In this document: piece after piece, positions 54,501-64,000 of the stretch
How positions within the stretch are numbered: the first letter of the stretch is position 1
How the letters are laid out: each line of letters begins with the position of its first letter
Assembly: GCA_018340375.1 (NCBI GenBank)
Contig: JAFFJZ010000045.1
Coordinates: 124,001-188,000, forward strand
DNA: 64,000 nucleotides
Direction: 5' to 3'
Source of the DNA: Gonatopus flavifemur
Taxonomy: Eukaryota; Arthropoda; Insecta; Hymenoptera; Dryinidae
Notes under the pieces: model-generated
Seen by the model: only the letters and a program-made list of their open reading frames with translations
The model's database searches: none
Told to the model about the DNA's origin: nothing
Made by a program: the position numbers and the translations under genes

Positions 54501-55573
54501 GAGGTTGAAAAGTCGAAAGAAGACTGAGGAGTTGGCATTGCCAAGCGGCGGCCCCGGGCCCGGAGGGGTTGGTGGGAAATCAGTGGGGGCCAGGGAAAAG
54601 AACGAGAGGGAGTTGTATTTTTCCCAGCGCAATCAGCATTCCAACATACCAACGGATTTCGAAGGAATCCGGTGTTAGGTTTCGATGCTGACGAACCCCG
54701 TACGTGCTTTCTCGCTGCCGAAGCCAGATTTCTGCTGGCCTCAACATCGACACTGCCCGCACGTGGCTTGCCGAGAACAATACAACCATTCACAATGTGA
54801 AAAGGAAAAAAAAATTCGAACTCAATTATTTTATCATTTTGGGAAGAATTTTGAGCAAGGAGCTTCGGAAATCTGGGGAAAAAGCCCTCGGCCGAGATCG
54901 CCACTCGACAACCTCATCATGAAATTTGGGAAAAGGGGAAAGAAAGTGAAGAAGAAAGCGCATAGGGTAGAGAAAACTCGTTACACGTGCAGCAAACAGC
55001 GACGCGTGCGAGTGCGAGGCCAATAGACCAGAAGAAGAGAAGAAGAAAGTTCTCTACATCGTGCGACTGACTAGGCAGGCACGATGCAGAGAGAGAAGAG
55101 GTAGGCCAGACTTGTCCACATAGCATGTGTATCATGCGATGCACAATACAATGTAGACAAGGAGGGTGAATGGGAGAGGTGAGGATTAGAGAGAGGAAGA
55201 GTTGAGAGGCGAAGAATTTTGAGGTCCTCTCGCTTCCGGGGTCGTAAAGCGTGTGGTCGGGCAAAAGACAGGACAAAAGTCCCGCAATTCGCCCTGAAAT
55301 GATGTATTCAAACATCATTGAAGGGTCGAAAAATTGCGGGACGTGACACACTTTGTGGAATAAATTTCCTGCGAATGAGTAGTAGACATCCACAAAACTT
55401 TATTCGATGAAAAAATTGACTGATATATTGGGAGCGCAGTTAGTTTCCTCTACTCTGATTATCATGGACTATTGGTACGATAGATACTTCACAAAAATTT
55501 ATTGTCAAAAATTAATTCAAAAATTTGTCACAATAGGCCCATTCGATTAAAAATCACATCGAATAAGGAATAA
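51558..55573. mobile_element. Doubly palindromic element (two ~1-kb snapback modules) carrying a solo LTR
   Basis: The outer ends TTATTCCTTATTTAATGTAA and the inverse (…GAATAAGGAATAA) mirror each other. Module 1 (about 51690-52670) folds on itself around ATGATGCATCATCA near 52170. Module 2 (about 52680-55560, excluding the LTR) does the same around 53165. Modules 1 and 2 are copies of each other (shared ATATATCAGTCAATTT, AAAGTTGTGGAACATTG, CTGTCTCTGCTGAGT). No coding sequence. Excluding the LTR and its duplication the element is about 2.2 kb. Confidence 0.75.
53549..55348. mobile_element. 1800-bp solo LTR (gypsy-like), 4-bp target duplication
   Basis: Begins TGTTACGGATGAG and ends GGACGTGACA (TG…CA). 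It is flanked by CACT at 53545-53548 and 55349-55352. The sister module at about 51770-51800 shows the uninterrupted target (TTCCACAAAGTGCCCAGTTAT on the other strand), proving a discrete insertion. No second LTR and no internal protein is visible, so it looks like a recombined solo LTR. The 4-bp duplication and TGTTACG start suit Ty3/gypsy, but that is inference. Confidence 0.8.
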
Positions 55574-55854
55574 TGTTTGGTCGCGCCTGAAGTCCAGCGA
55601 ACTACCCAACATGTACCTTCCTCTGACTCCCCGACCGACCTCATCCACATAGGTCAGAGGTGGGAAGTTGAACTCAGCGACATACTGAGTCGTCGATCCT
55701 CCCAATCAATCAGTTCCGCCCTTGACTCTGTCACCGAATCCACGCTCGATTCGCTCTCCTAAAAATCACGCGATCTCCGCCGTTAACCTTTAGAGGACGG
55801 GACTGGTCCCAAAAGGGACCACCCGGGGAAAGAGGATTTTGAGTGTTTGTCAAG

Positions 55855-56200
55855 GGTGAAGTTTTGTGCTGAGAACGAAAAAAATGATGAAAAAAATCCA
55901 GGATGCGTCCTTGACCTTTAAAAAGGTCGATTCAAGGTCGAATTTTTTTTTCTCCATATATTGAACTCAAACTGTGTATATCTACGTTTTCTCATGTGCC
56001 GGGTACGAAAAAAATAGTGAAAAAAAATTCTGGATGCGTCTTTGACCTTGAAAAAGGTCGATTCGAGGTTGAATTTTCTTTTCTCTATTTTTTGCACTCA
56101 AACTATGTATATCTACGTTTTTCGATGTGCTGAGTACGAGAAAAATGGTGAAAAAAATTCTGGATGCGTCCTTCACTTTTGGGAAAGGTAATTCCAAGAT
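55855..56200. repeat. Left subterminal repeat field of piggyBac (~2.5 units)
   Basis: Units read GGATGCGTCCTTGACCT…AAAGGTCGATTCAAGGTCGA…CAAACTGTGTATATCTACG. They are the reverse complement of the right-end units (60180-61400). Confidence 0.85.
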
Positions 56201-56327
56201 CCAATGAACTTATTTCTTTCATATTTTGACCATTCTGAAAAGGACCGTGCAAGATATGATCACCGTACCTTAGAGGAATGAACGCGAAAGTTGTATATAT
56301 GTATGTGGATATATTTATATATATATA

Positions 56328-56896
56328 TACAGGGTGTCCCAGAACACATGTTTGACCTTTTGAGAGCATATTCTGCAACCAAAATGCAATTTTTTCCCGT
56401 TTGGAAAAACATTTTTGGAGGCTTCGTTCTTGAGATATGAGCATTTTTAGATTTTTTCCAAAATCCAAATAACTCAGAAGCATCTTATACTACATACTTC
56501 AGTCTGATACAATTTGCTAAGTTGGGAAACGGCGGATCTCTAGGAAAAAAATTGAACTATTATATCCCTATTCGTTCCGGAGCTACAGTGATTTGAAATT
56601 TTTGAGCTCCCAGCCAATCAGAATTCAGCAACTTCGAATCGCTGTAGCTCCGGAACAAATAGAGGTATAATAGTTCAATTTTTTTTCTAGAGATCCGCCG
56701 TTTTCCAACTTGGCGAATGGCATTAGACTGAAGTATGTAACATACGATGCTTCTGAGTTATTTGGATTTTTTTAAAAATCTAAAAATGCTCATATTTCAA
56801 GAACGGAGCCTCCAAAAATTTTTTTTCAAACGGGAAAAAATTGCATTTTGGTTGCAGAATATGCTCTCAAAAGGTCGGACATGTGTTCTGGGACAT
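56328..56896. mobile_element. ~569-bp foldback MITE, one terminus eroded
   Basis: Left end TACAGGGTGTCCCAGAACAC; arms of ~250 bp are nearly perfect inverses, with mirrored accidental frames (LSYLDF…KNLKML) and blocks GAGATCCGCCGTTTTCC and GCTGTAGCTCCGGAAC. The right end stops at GTTCTGGGACA without the CCCTGTA terminus. The terminal type matches the MITE at 8871-9189 although interiors differ. Confidence 0.85.
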
Positions 56897-57094
56897 ATGC
56901 ATACGTACTCAAGATGTCAAACGAACACGGGATCGGTAATTTACTTCACACACTGAACTTCTTAGGAATCCAATGTGACAGACCCAGTAGAGCATTGGAA
57001 GGTAATCGGAGTACGGCTATGAAAACCTCAAATAGTAGGTTATGCAGCTGAGGAGCGTTACCCACTATTCGATCACATCTTTAGACCGGATTCA

Positions 57095-57342
57095 CAGGGT
57101 ACCCAAGGTATAATGTAGAACCAAAAACACGAGTTCCAGCGCCGCCTACAACCTGGTCGGGAACTAAAGCCCACACACACAACGATACTACATATACGTT
57201 TACCCTCATACTAATAGCGCCTTTAGTGTGAGTGTAAACGTATATGTGGTATCGTTGTGTGTGTGAGCTTCACTTCCCGACCAAGTTGTAGGCGGCGCTG
57301 GAACTCGTGTTTTTGTTTCTACATTATACTTTGGGTACCCTG
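57095..57342. mobile_element. 248-bp hAT-type MITE with 8-bp target duplication
   Basis: Starts CAGGGTACCCAAGGTATAAT and ends with its inverse (ATTATACTTTGGGTACCCTG). Flanking octamers are CGGATTCA (57087-57094) and TGGATTCA (57343-57350), 7 of 8 identical. Arms include CACGAGTTCCAGCGCCGCC and mirrored ACGATACYACATATACGTTTA. Outside it, 56219-56330/56899-56955 and 57405-57545 form a further, older inverted pair. Confidence 0.85.
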
Positions 57343-57785
57343 TGGATTCATCCTTGAACCGGGTGTGCCTAATGGCAAAGGAGGGATTCCTAAGAAAACC
57401 AGTGTTTGAAGTCAATTACCCACTCTGTGTTCGTTTGACATCTTGGGTACACATACATATATAAATATAAATATATCCATATAAACATACAAATTTCGCG
57501 TTCATTCATCTCAGGTACGGTGATCATAACTTGAACGGTCCTTTTCAGGATAGTTCAAGAGCGTTCTCATTTGGCGGTGGTTATTTGATCAACATTCTTC
57601 TTTAGGATATTTCGCGGTTCCTCTCCACAGGTCCGGCGATAGTACCTCACGCAGGCTTTTCCAAGATATTTCGAACGGATCCTCATTTGGCTGTGGTTAT
57701 TTCACCAACAGTTCCTTTTGAAACATTTGACGGTCTTCCTTCTCAGGTGCAGATCCTATTTATTCAGTAGCTGCTGTTTTATACA

Positions 57786-59342
57786 ATGACTGACAGAGAG
57801 GCTTGGAGTAGCGGTGAATCCGAACCAGAAGAACAAGATCCTGGGGATGAAGAATTTGAAGCCATTAATTTGGAAGACCCCACCTATGACCGAACTCAAA
57901 TTTTTCATGATGCGAAATTTCACCCATCAATCAGAGATTTCGAAGGGAACTCCAGAATGAATCCTATAACGGGAAATTTGCCAATAGATGTTTTTAATCA
58001 TTCTCCCGATTCTTCCCTGGTTCCAAGGATTGTAGACGAGACAAATCGTTACCATGCCCAGAATCCTCAAAGTTCATCTTCCCATATGAAAGACTGGTGC
58101 CCTTTGACCAAAGATGAATTTGAAATGTTTCTTGGTCTCTCAATTCTCATGGGCCAAGTTCGGAAAGGTGATTTGAAAGATCATTGGTCTACGGATCCTT
58201 TGCTTCATACTCCGATTTTTCGAGAAAGAATGCATCGTGATAGATTTTTGCAAATTCTGCGACAATTACACTTCCAAAATAATGAAGATGATCCAGAATT
58301 TGTCAATCATCCTTTACGGAAAATAAAACCAGTGATAGACCACCTACAAAGTGAATTTTCGGCAGCTCTCATACCACGCAAAAACCTGTGTATAGACGGA
58401 AGTCTGTTATTGTGGAAAGGTAGGCTTCGATTCAAACAATATATTCCGTTGAAAAGGAATCGTTTCGGCATCAAGTTGTTTGAGTTGGTAGACTGCGATA
58501 CTGGATTCATTCTAGGCTTAATTGTTTACACCGGATCAGATACTGAGTATCAAAAGTTCGGTTTAGGTGTTACCGGTGATATTGTCGCTCACTTTTTACA
58601 ACCTTTTTTTTATGAGGGTCATGTTATATATAAAGACAATTGGTACACATCCCCTAGTTTGGCTGAATTTCTGCATGATCGTGATACGGGAATTTGTGGA
58701 ACAGTCAAAGCAAACAGAAAGGGAATGCCAAAGCTGGAAAACAAATCACAGCGAGGTGGAATACAAGGCGCTCATAATTATGCTTGGATGGCAATGAAAT
58801 GGGAAGACAAACGAAGTGTTCGCACGCTTACAAGTGTACACGAACCAGAATTCTGTGCAACTGGGAAAAAAAATTATAAAACAAAAGAAGACATTATGAA
58901 GCGAACGTGTATTCATGAATACAATAAGAATATGGGCGGCATTGATAATATTGATAGAGCACTTTCGATAACGGAAACAGTGCAAAAAACAATGAAGTGG
59001 TATAGGAAGCTTTTTTTTCACCTTATTGATTTATGCCTGTGTAATGCTCATGCCTTATACAGACTGAAAAATCGAGAACAAACATCTTTTCCTTCATTTC
59101 GTTTACAAGTAGCTAGAGGATTAATAAAACTGGAGTCTCCTGAAAACATTCCCCGTAACGAACTCTGTGCCACTCGATTACTTGGTCGCCACTTCCCCCA
59201 ATGTACTACAAAACGAAGGTGCCAATTGTGTAGTTTGCGTAAAAAAACATCTCGAACGAACTACATATGCTCCATTTGCGATATACCTCTATGCATAACG
59301 CCATGCTTTGAAGAGTACCACACTAAAGTGACATTGCCATGA
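57786..59342 (+). CDS. piggyBac-family transposase (DDE_Tnp_1_7), intact
   Basis: 518 codons, ATG to TGA, no lesion. Acidic N-terminus (~8-31), then the transposase core: WCPLTKDEFEMFLGLSILMG (~104-123), D204 in LCIDGSLLLWKGR, RFGIKLFELVD (~226-236), D284 in VIYKDNWYTSP, and D387 with D390 in KNMGGIDNIDR. These match the DDD triad and the fourth Asp known for piggyBac. A C-terminal RING/PHD-like cross-brace (C479, C482, C495, C498, C503, C507, H512) is the domain that binds the inverted repeats. The family excises cleanly and inserts at TTAA, without introns here. It lies between the two subterminal repeat fields of its own element. IDG-S rather than IDES at the first Asp is a mild departure. 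Candidate for an active enzyme. Confidence 0.95.
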   Translation: MTDREAWSSGESEPEEQDPGDEEFEAINLEDPTYDRTQIFHDAKFHPSIRDFEGNSRMNPITGNLPIDVFNHSPDSSLVPRIVDETNRYHAQNPQSSSSHMKDWCPLTKDEFEMFLGLSILMGQVRKGDLKDHWSTDPLLHTPIFRERMHRDRFLQILRQLHFQNNEDDPEFVNHPLRKIKPVIDHLQSEFSAALIPRKNLCIDGSLLLWKGRLRFKQYIPLKRNRFGIKLFELVDCDTGFILGLIVYTGSDTEYQKFGLGVTGDIVAHFLQPFFYEGHVIYKDNWYTSPSLAEFLHDRDTGICGTVKANRKGMPKLENKSQRGGIQGAHNYAWMAMKWEDKRSVRTLTSVHEPEFCATGKKNYKTKEDIMKRTCIHEYNKNMGGIDNIDRALSITETVQKTMKWYRKLFFHLIDLCLCNAHALYRLKNREQTSFPSFRLQVARGLIKLESPENIPRNELCATRLLGRHFPQCTTKRRCQLCSLRKKTSRTNYICSICDIPLCITPCFEEYHTKVTLP

Positions 59343-59365
59343 GATTGATTGATTCAAGATCACAT

Positions 59366-59920
59366 GAGGGGCAAGGGGACTCACGGTGATGCAGCACCCC
59401 GATGTGAGAGGCAAGGGGACTCACGGTAATGAAGCACCCCGACGTGAGAGGCGAGGAGACTCACGGTAATGGAGCACCCCGACGTGAGAGGCAAGGGAAC
59501 TCACGGTAATGAAGCACCCCGACGTGAGAGGCAAGGGGACTCACGGTGATGAAGCACCTCGACGTGAGAGGCAAGGGGACTCACGGTAATAAAGCACCCC
59601 GACGTGAGAGGCAAGGGGACTCACGGTAATGAAGCATCCCGACGTGAGAGGCAAGGGGACTCACGGTAATAAAGCACCCCGACGTGAGAGGCAAGGGGAC
59701 TCACGGTAATGAAGCATCCCGACGTGAGAGGCAAGGGGACTCACGGTAATAAAGCACCCCGACGTGAGAGGCAAGGGGACTCACGGTAATGAAGCACCCC
59801 GACGTGAGAGGCAAGGGGACTCACGGTAATGGAGCACCCCGACGTGAGAGGCAAGCGGACTCACGTAAATCAAGCACGCCAACGTGAGAGGCAAGGGGAC
59901 TCACGAAAAACAAGCACCCC
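59366..59920. repeat. 40-bp tandem repeat, about 14 copies, inside piggyBac
   Basis: Unit GAGGCAAGGGGACTCACGGT plus AATGAAGCACCCCGACGTGA. Begins about 25 bp after the transposase stop codon; the first and last copies are the most diverged. Continuous tandem units without spacers. Confidence 0.95.
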
Positions 59921-60179
59921 AAAGGGATCAAATTTTCGCCGCGTCCACGTCGCTGGTTCTGGGTCATGCTGAGTGCGAACAGTCATATAATTGCTTTGGT
60001 TTCTTGATAAACTGTATCTACAGCTGAAATACATTTTCCGAATTTTGTACTTTTTCTGTCGTACCCAGATCCTCAACGAACTTCAAGATGTCTTGGGTCG
60101 AAATGAGGGAAACAATATTCCACCTTGAAGTGTTTTCATGTAGAATCAATAATACTTCCGGGACTTCTCACAATTTTTT

Positions 60180-61400
60180 CCTCACTCAGCACATCAAAAA
60201 ACATAGATGTAAGAGGTGAGAGTTCAAAATATGAGATAAATGAATAAATTGGATCTTGGAATTACCTTTTCCAAGGTCAAGGACGCTTTCAGGATTTTTT
60301 TCCTAATTTTTCTCGTACTCAGCATTCCAAAAGAACTACGTACACAAAATGTGAGTTCAATATAAGAAAAAATAGGACCTCGACCTTGAATTGACCTTTT
60401 ACAAGGTCAAGGCTGCATCCAGGATCTTTTTCATCATTATTCTCGTACTCGACAAATCAATTGACGTCGATGTACACAATTTGAGTTGAATATATGGAGA
60501 GAAAAAAAATTCGACCTTAAATCGACCTTCTTCAAAGTCAAGGGTGCCTCCAGGATTTCTTTCATTATCATTCTCGTACTCAGCACATCAAAAAACGTCG
60601 ATCTACACAGTTTGAGTTGAATATATGGAGAAAAACAAATTCGACCGTAAATCGACCTTTTTCAAGGTCAAGGACGCATCTTTGATTCTTTCCACCATTT
60701 TTTTCGTACTCAGAACATCAAAAAACGTAGATATGCACAGTTTGAGTTCAATATATGGAGAAAAAACGAATTCGACCTTGGATCGACCTTGGATCGACTT
60801 TTTTCAAGGTCAAGGACGCATCCTTGATTTCTTTCACCATTTTTTTCGTACTCAGAACATCAAAAAACGTAGATATGCACAGTTTGAGTTCAATATATGG
60901 AGAAAAAACGAATTCGACCTTGGATCGACCTTGGATCGACTTTTTTCAAGGTCAAGGACGCATCCTGGATTTTTTTTCACCATTTTTTTTCCACTCAGCA
61001 CATCAAAAAACGTCGATATGCACAGTTTGTAGTCAATATATGGGGGAAAAAAAATTTGACCTTGAATTGACCTTGGATCGACCTTTTTCAAGGTCAAGGA
61101 CGCATCTTTGATTTTTTTCACCATTTTTTCCGTACTCAGAACATCAAAAAACGTTGATATGCACAGTTTGAGTTCAATATATGGAGAAAAAACAAATTCT
61201 ACCTTGGATCGACTTTTTTCAAGGTCAAGGACGCATCCTTGATTTTCTCCACCATTTTTTCCTTACTCAGCACATCAAAGAACGTAGATATGCACAGTTT
61301 GAGTTCAATATATGGAGAAGCAACAAATTCGACCTTGGATCGACCTTTTCCAAGGTCAAGGACGCATCCTGGATTTTTCCCACTATTTTTTCCGTTTTCA
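60180..61400. repeat. Right subterminal repeat field of piggyBac (8-9 units of 128-147 bp)
   Basis: The phrase CATCAAAAAACGTAGATATG (or close variants) recurs near 60190, 60589, 60717, 60856, 61003, 61142 and 61273. Each is followed by ATATGGAGAAAA…GACCTTGGATCGACC… and TTTTTCAAGGTCAAGGACGC. Inverted relative to 55855-56200. Confidence 0.9.
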
Positions 61401-61607
61401 GCGCAAAGAATTATGATAAAAAACACCCAAAAATCATTTCACACATTTTTTTGCATTGACCTTTCTCTTCCGGACGGGACTGGTCCCAAAAGGGACCACC
61501 TATTTGGTCGGAGGTTGGTCGTGAGTTATATATTCGATTTATGCATCAAATACACGATTTTGAAGAGGTCGTTTTGTACTGAAAATTCCCCGTCCTCTAA
61601 AGGTTAA

Positions 61608-63398
61608 TGAACACTCACTGCGTTAAAATATTCGGGGACTCGTATAAAACTCGAAGATTTCGTACGTGAGTACAAATCTGGTGTAGGCAACCTCGTGAGT
61701 GATCTGATTCCATCACCAGCTATATCAATTTCGTGATTCACCATATGTGATCATCAGCTCCGTCAATACGCTCGTTCGGGTCAGTGGGACCCCTTCCCAC
61801 TCCGTGCTTGGACCAGGGAACGTCAACCTACATCATCATCGACACGACGTGAATTACAATTCTATCGGATTCCCACACTGTCGCGAAAACCTGGCCAGGT
61901 CATTTTACACGTAAGGTTAACTCATAAGTCATTCATGTAAAGATCATGTCAAGATCAAAAGCGAGAGGGGAGTTCATCCCTTTCAAATACAGTCCGCTTC
62001 TCTCCTTTCTTCTCCCCATCAGATCATTCGTATCTTCTCATAGTTTATGGAAAATTATCATTTCAATCTTTCGTAATTAAACTCACACTCTCATTTCAAT
62101 AATTTTCTGTTGTCAGCACGGCGAAGGTTGCACAAAATGGTCCTTTGAGCCGGATCTGCCGGCTCGCAGGATTAACTTCCCCCTCGCTTTTATCTATCTC
62201 AATCTTTTCCGCCTATCAATTTCATTAAATTTCGAATGTTACATTAACATTATAAAAATTATATAGTCTCTACGTCGGAATTGTGTATTCAAATCTGAAA
62301 TCAAAATTTCATACCATTATTTCACATCCAGCATATAAATTCTATTCAATGTGACAATTCATGCGATGATATATGATATCTTTTCTATAATTTTCTGTGG
62401 AAGAGTATTCCACCAGAATTACCGCTGAAAAAAATCAAAGTTTATTTCAATGTATTCAATACAAATAATCTCACCGGTGACTCATCGCTTAGTTCGAGAT
62501 ATGTGAAAAGAAAAGATCAACTGTATCAACAGATCTGTCAAGGACAGCGTTCCCTTGGAGAACTCACTACATGACTATTGTCATTATACTAACTCGAGAA
62601 TCTTCAATACTTCACATTTCATGTTGAAAGTCATACACTTTCACCGTGTAACAACGATAATTTCTATCTTTCTTTTCACTTTTCGAACTAAAGCGCACCG
62701 AGAATTGTATTTTTCTTTACACCAATCGCTCGTATTCGCTCTATCTATCTTTATATATTTTGGTTTATATATTTACAGTTATATACTCTTGTGTGCTATG
62801 TTTTTCTTTCAGCCGTCACACATACTTCACGCACGTTCATGTACGAAGACAAATAACATATAACTATCGATAACGATCAAGTTAACATTCATTTACTTAG
62901 GAAGATTATTTCCTCACGAGAAAATCTCCGTACTAATTTCGATGAAGACAATTAAGGATAATCGTGAAACAGACGTGCAAGGAGTCGATTATTAATCTTC
63001 ATATTCATTAATTCAACCAAAATTATTCACTCATTCAATATTCTCGTATAAGCGTTCGAATCGTTGTTCGTGCACGCATTGAAATCACCGTGCGTTCGAA
63101 TGGTGTGTCGCGTACGTACACGCGTTGATCTCTTTCGCAACAATTCACACAATCTTAACTCGTAACTGTTCCACGATTTACTCAGTCCGAATTCTATAGA
63201 CTTAACTTCATTCGATTTGTATCATATTTTGATTAATCCTTGTACATGTGGAATATTGGAAGCTATTCCGCCTTTTCATTAACTTCATCGTCATAATCTC
63301 GAGTCGCGTATTAACGTCGAAAGGTCCAATCACAAACTTTTTTCAAATTCCCTTGTATTTTGCTAACTTTCACGAATCTTTCATCCGATTTGCTCAAG
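61608..63398 (+). other. Non-coding leader upstream of BEL gag (and inferred LTR remainder)
   Basis: No gene. The hairpin-like GAGCCGGATCTGCCGGCTC at about 62147-62165 marks what I take to be the start of the internal region. The remainder is AT-rich with CG-containing patches near 63050-63130. Confidence 0.4.
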
Positions 63399-64000
63399 AT
63401 GCTTCCTGACAAGCCCACAAAAGATCAATTAGAATCTCGAGCTCCGGTGAAAACCAGAGAACGCTCATACGATCGGTTACAAGTAACTTTCGACTTAATC
63501 GCGAATCTCCCGACGAATGAAGATATTTTTCTCACACGCGCAGCCAGGTCGGAGTCAGATTTTAACGAGTTCGAAAAAATACGAAATAATCTTTCGCGAT
63601 TACGAGAAGTCTTACAACCGGAAGACCATGTTCCGATAAGCACGGTTCCCAAATCTCACGAAGACCTACTCTTTCGAATCCAAGCGAAAGCCAACGCGAT
63701 ACGTCAAGCCCAGACACCTAGCTCCAGTATGGGGATCACTACTGTTCCGCCGGTTAGGGAGGCTCGAGGGGACGCGTTTCGACCGAAATTTGAACCGATC
63801 CAAATCCCGAAATTCAATGGGGATCTGAACAAATTCCCCGCGTTTCAGTCTCTTCTTGACTGATTTGTACATAACACCGAACTACCTGAAATCCAGAAAT
63901 TTTTTCTGTTACGAAACTCTTCAGAATATCCCGCGCTTAGCACCGTCGAACATTTCAAATTCACATCGGAGAACTACAATGATGCGTATACTCGATGATT
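63399..64000 (+). pseudogene. BEL/Pao-type retrotransposon gag, 5' part, with premature stops
   Basis: From ATG 63399 (MLPDKPTKDQLESRAP): a helical N-terminal region (KTRERSYDRLQVTFDLIANLPTNED…), then the hallmark IQIPKFNGDLNKFPAFQSLLD, followed by TGA at 63861-63863. The same frame continues FVHNTELPEIQKFFLLRNS…VEHFKFTSENYNDAYTR, and a second TGA stands at about 63996-63998. The PKF-x-G-x-L-x-x-x-P-x-F … VHN … QKF-x-LLR … NY pattern is the DUF1759-type gag of BEL/Pao LTR retrotransposons. Protease, RT, RNase H and integrase would lie beyond the right edge. Two in-frame stops suggest an old copy. Confidence 0.8.

Larger units (their letters stand above)
55787..61603 (+). mobile_element. Complete piggyBac-type transposon, 5817 bp, TTAA duplication
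   Basis: TTAA at 55783-55786 and 61604-61607 flanks terminal inverted repeats CCTTTAGAGGACGGG. Just inside both arms lies ACGGGACTGGTCCC followed by AAAAGGGACC, a palindromic block around GGTCCC…GGGACC. A field of 128-147-bp repeats follows, in inverted orientation at the two ends (short at left, long at right). The transposase gene (57786-59342) is intact. Two MITEs have landed in the left interior. Every cis feature needed for mobility seems present. Confidence 0.9.
55574..62115 (+). mobile_element. Possible BEL/Pao 5' LTR split by the piggyBac element
   Basis: Inferred. TGTTTGGTCGCGCC starts right after the palindromic element, and TTTTCTGTTGTCA ends just before a leader (GGTCCTTTGAGCCGG…) that precedes BEL gag at 63399. 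Removing piggyBac and one TTAA leaves about 721 bp, a sensible LTR length. The 3' LTR is outside the window, so it cannot be confirmed here. Confidence 0.35.

Noticed and set aside
54088..55393. Several 60-158-codon frames in both strands
   Set aside because: All lie inside the 1800-bp LTR; no recognisable domain, and overlapping frames on both strands suggest chance in CG-richer DNA.
55577..55762. 61-codon plus frame (…ISSALDSVTESTLDSLS)
   Set aside because: Looks protein-like in composition but lies in the inferred BEL LTR and has no recognisable domain or partner exon.
56103..56956. Two mirrored open frames (MLLSYLDF…)
   Set aside because: They are the same accidental frame in the two arms of a foldback MITE.
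59366..59920. CRISPR-like array
   Set aside because: Units are contiguous 40-bp tandem copies with no variable spacers, in a eukaryotic transposon.
60625..61459. Repeated open frames reading KVKDASL…STIFFVLRTSKNVDMHSL
   Set aside because: Arise from the ~140-bp subterminal repeats of piggyBac, appear in several frames and both strands, and have no start/stop structure of a gene.

Overview
This is a repeat-saturated stretch of an AT-rich animal genome, most likely an arthropod and probably an insect. The evidence is spliceosomal GT/AG introns, eukaryotic element families (P/THAP9, mariner, piggyBac, a CACTA-like transposase, R1-type LINE, DIRS-like, BEL/Pao), many MITEs and long microsatellites. 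I see no ordinary conserved host gene. Almost every coding segment belongs to, or may belong to, a transposable element. The species cannot be fixed from the sequence.

Layout. 1-0.8 kb: endonuclease of a non-LTR element running off the left edge. 1-3.3 kb: decayed DIRS-like gag/RT whose gag exon is split by a MITE with an 8-bp target duplication. 6.3-11.2 kb (minus): four-exon P-type transposase with a THAP domain, broken by a TGA and a frameshift. 14.8-17.3 kb (plus): an open four-exon gene fragment of an unassigned family.

17.96-48.37 kb: the most interesting part. An inverted pair of 12-bp-unit tandem arrays (18.08-18.23 kb and 46.35-46.48 kb) frames two divergently transcribed genes. One is an intact six-exon BEN-domain gene (minus, 29,952 to 18,945). 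The other is a four-exon CACTA/EnSpm-like transposase gene (plus, 31,750 to 45,042) with two Trp-to-TGA stops. I read this as one giant (~30 kb with insertions, ~23 kb without the two largest) DNA transposon. Its BEN protein would be a candidate DNA-binding partner for the subterminal arrays, by analogy with plant En/Spm TNPA. Nested in it are an intact R1-type LINE (in a TCA microsatellite of intron 1), a decayed mariner in the right arm, and about a dozen MITEs.

48.4-64 kb: AT-rich repeats and a GC island; a ~2.2-kb doubly palindromic element containing an 1,800-bp solo LTR (CACT duplication; the empty site is visible in a sister module); a complete 5.8-kb piggyBac element with TTAA duplications, intact transposase and inverted subterminal repeat fields, apparently sitting inside a BEL/Pao 5' LTR; and the start of the broken BEL gag at the right edge.

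All gene models were spliced by eye from frame continuity and consensus GT/AG sites. Family names come from motif recognition, not database searches.
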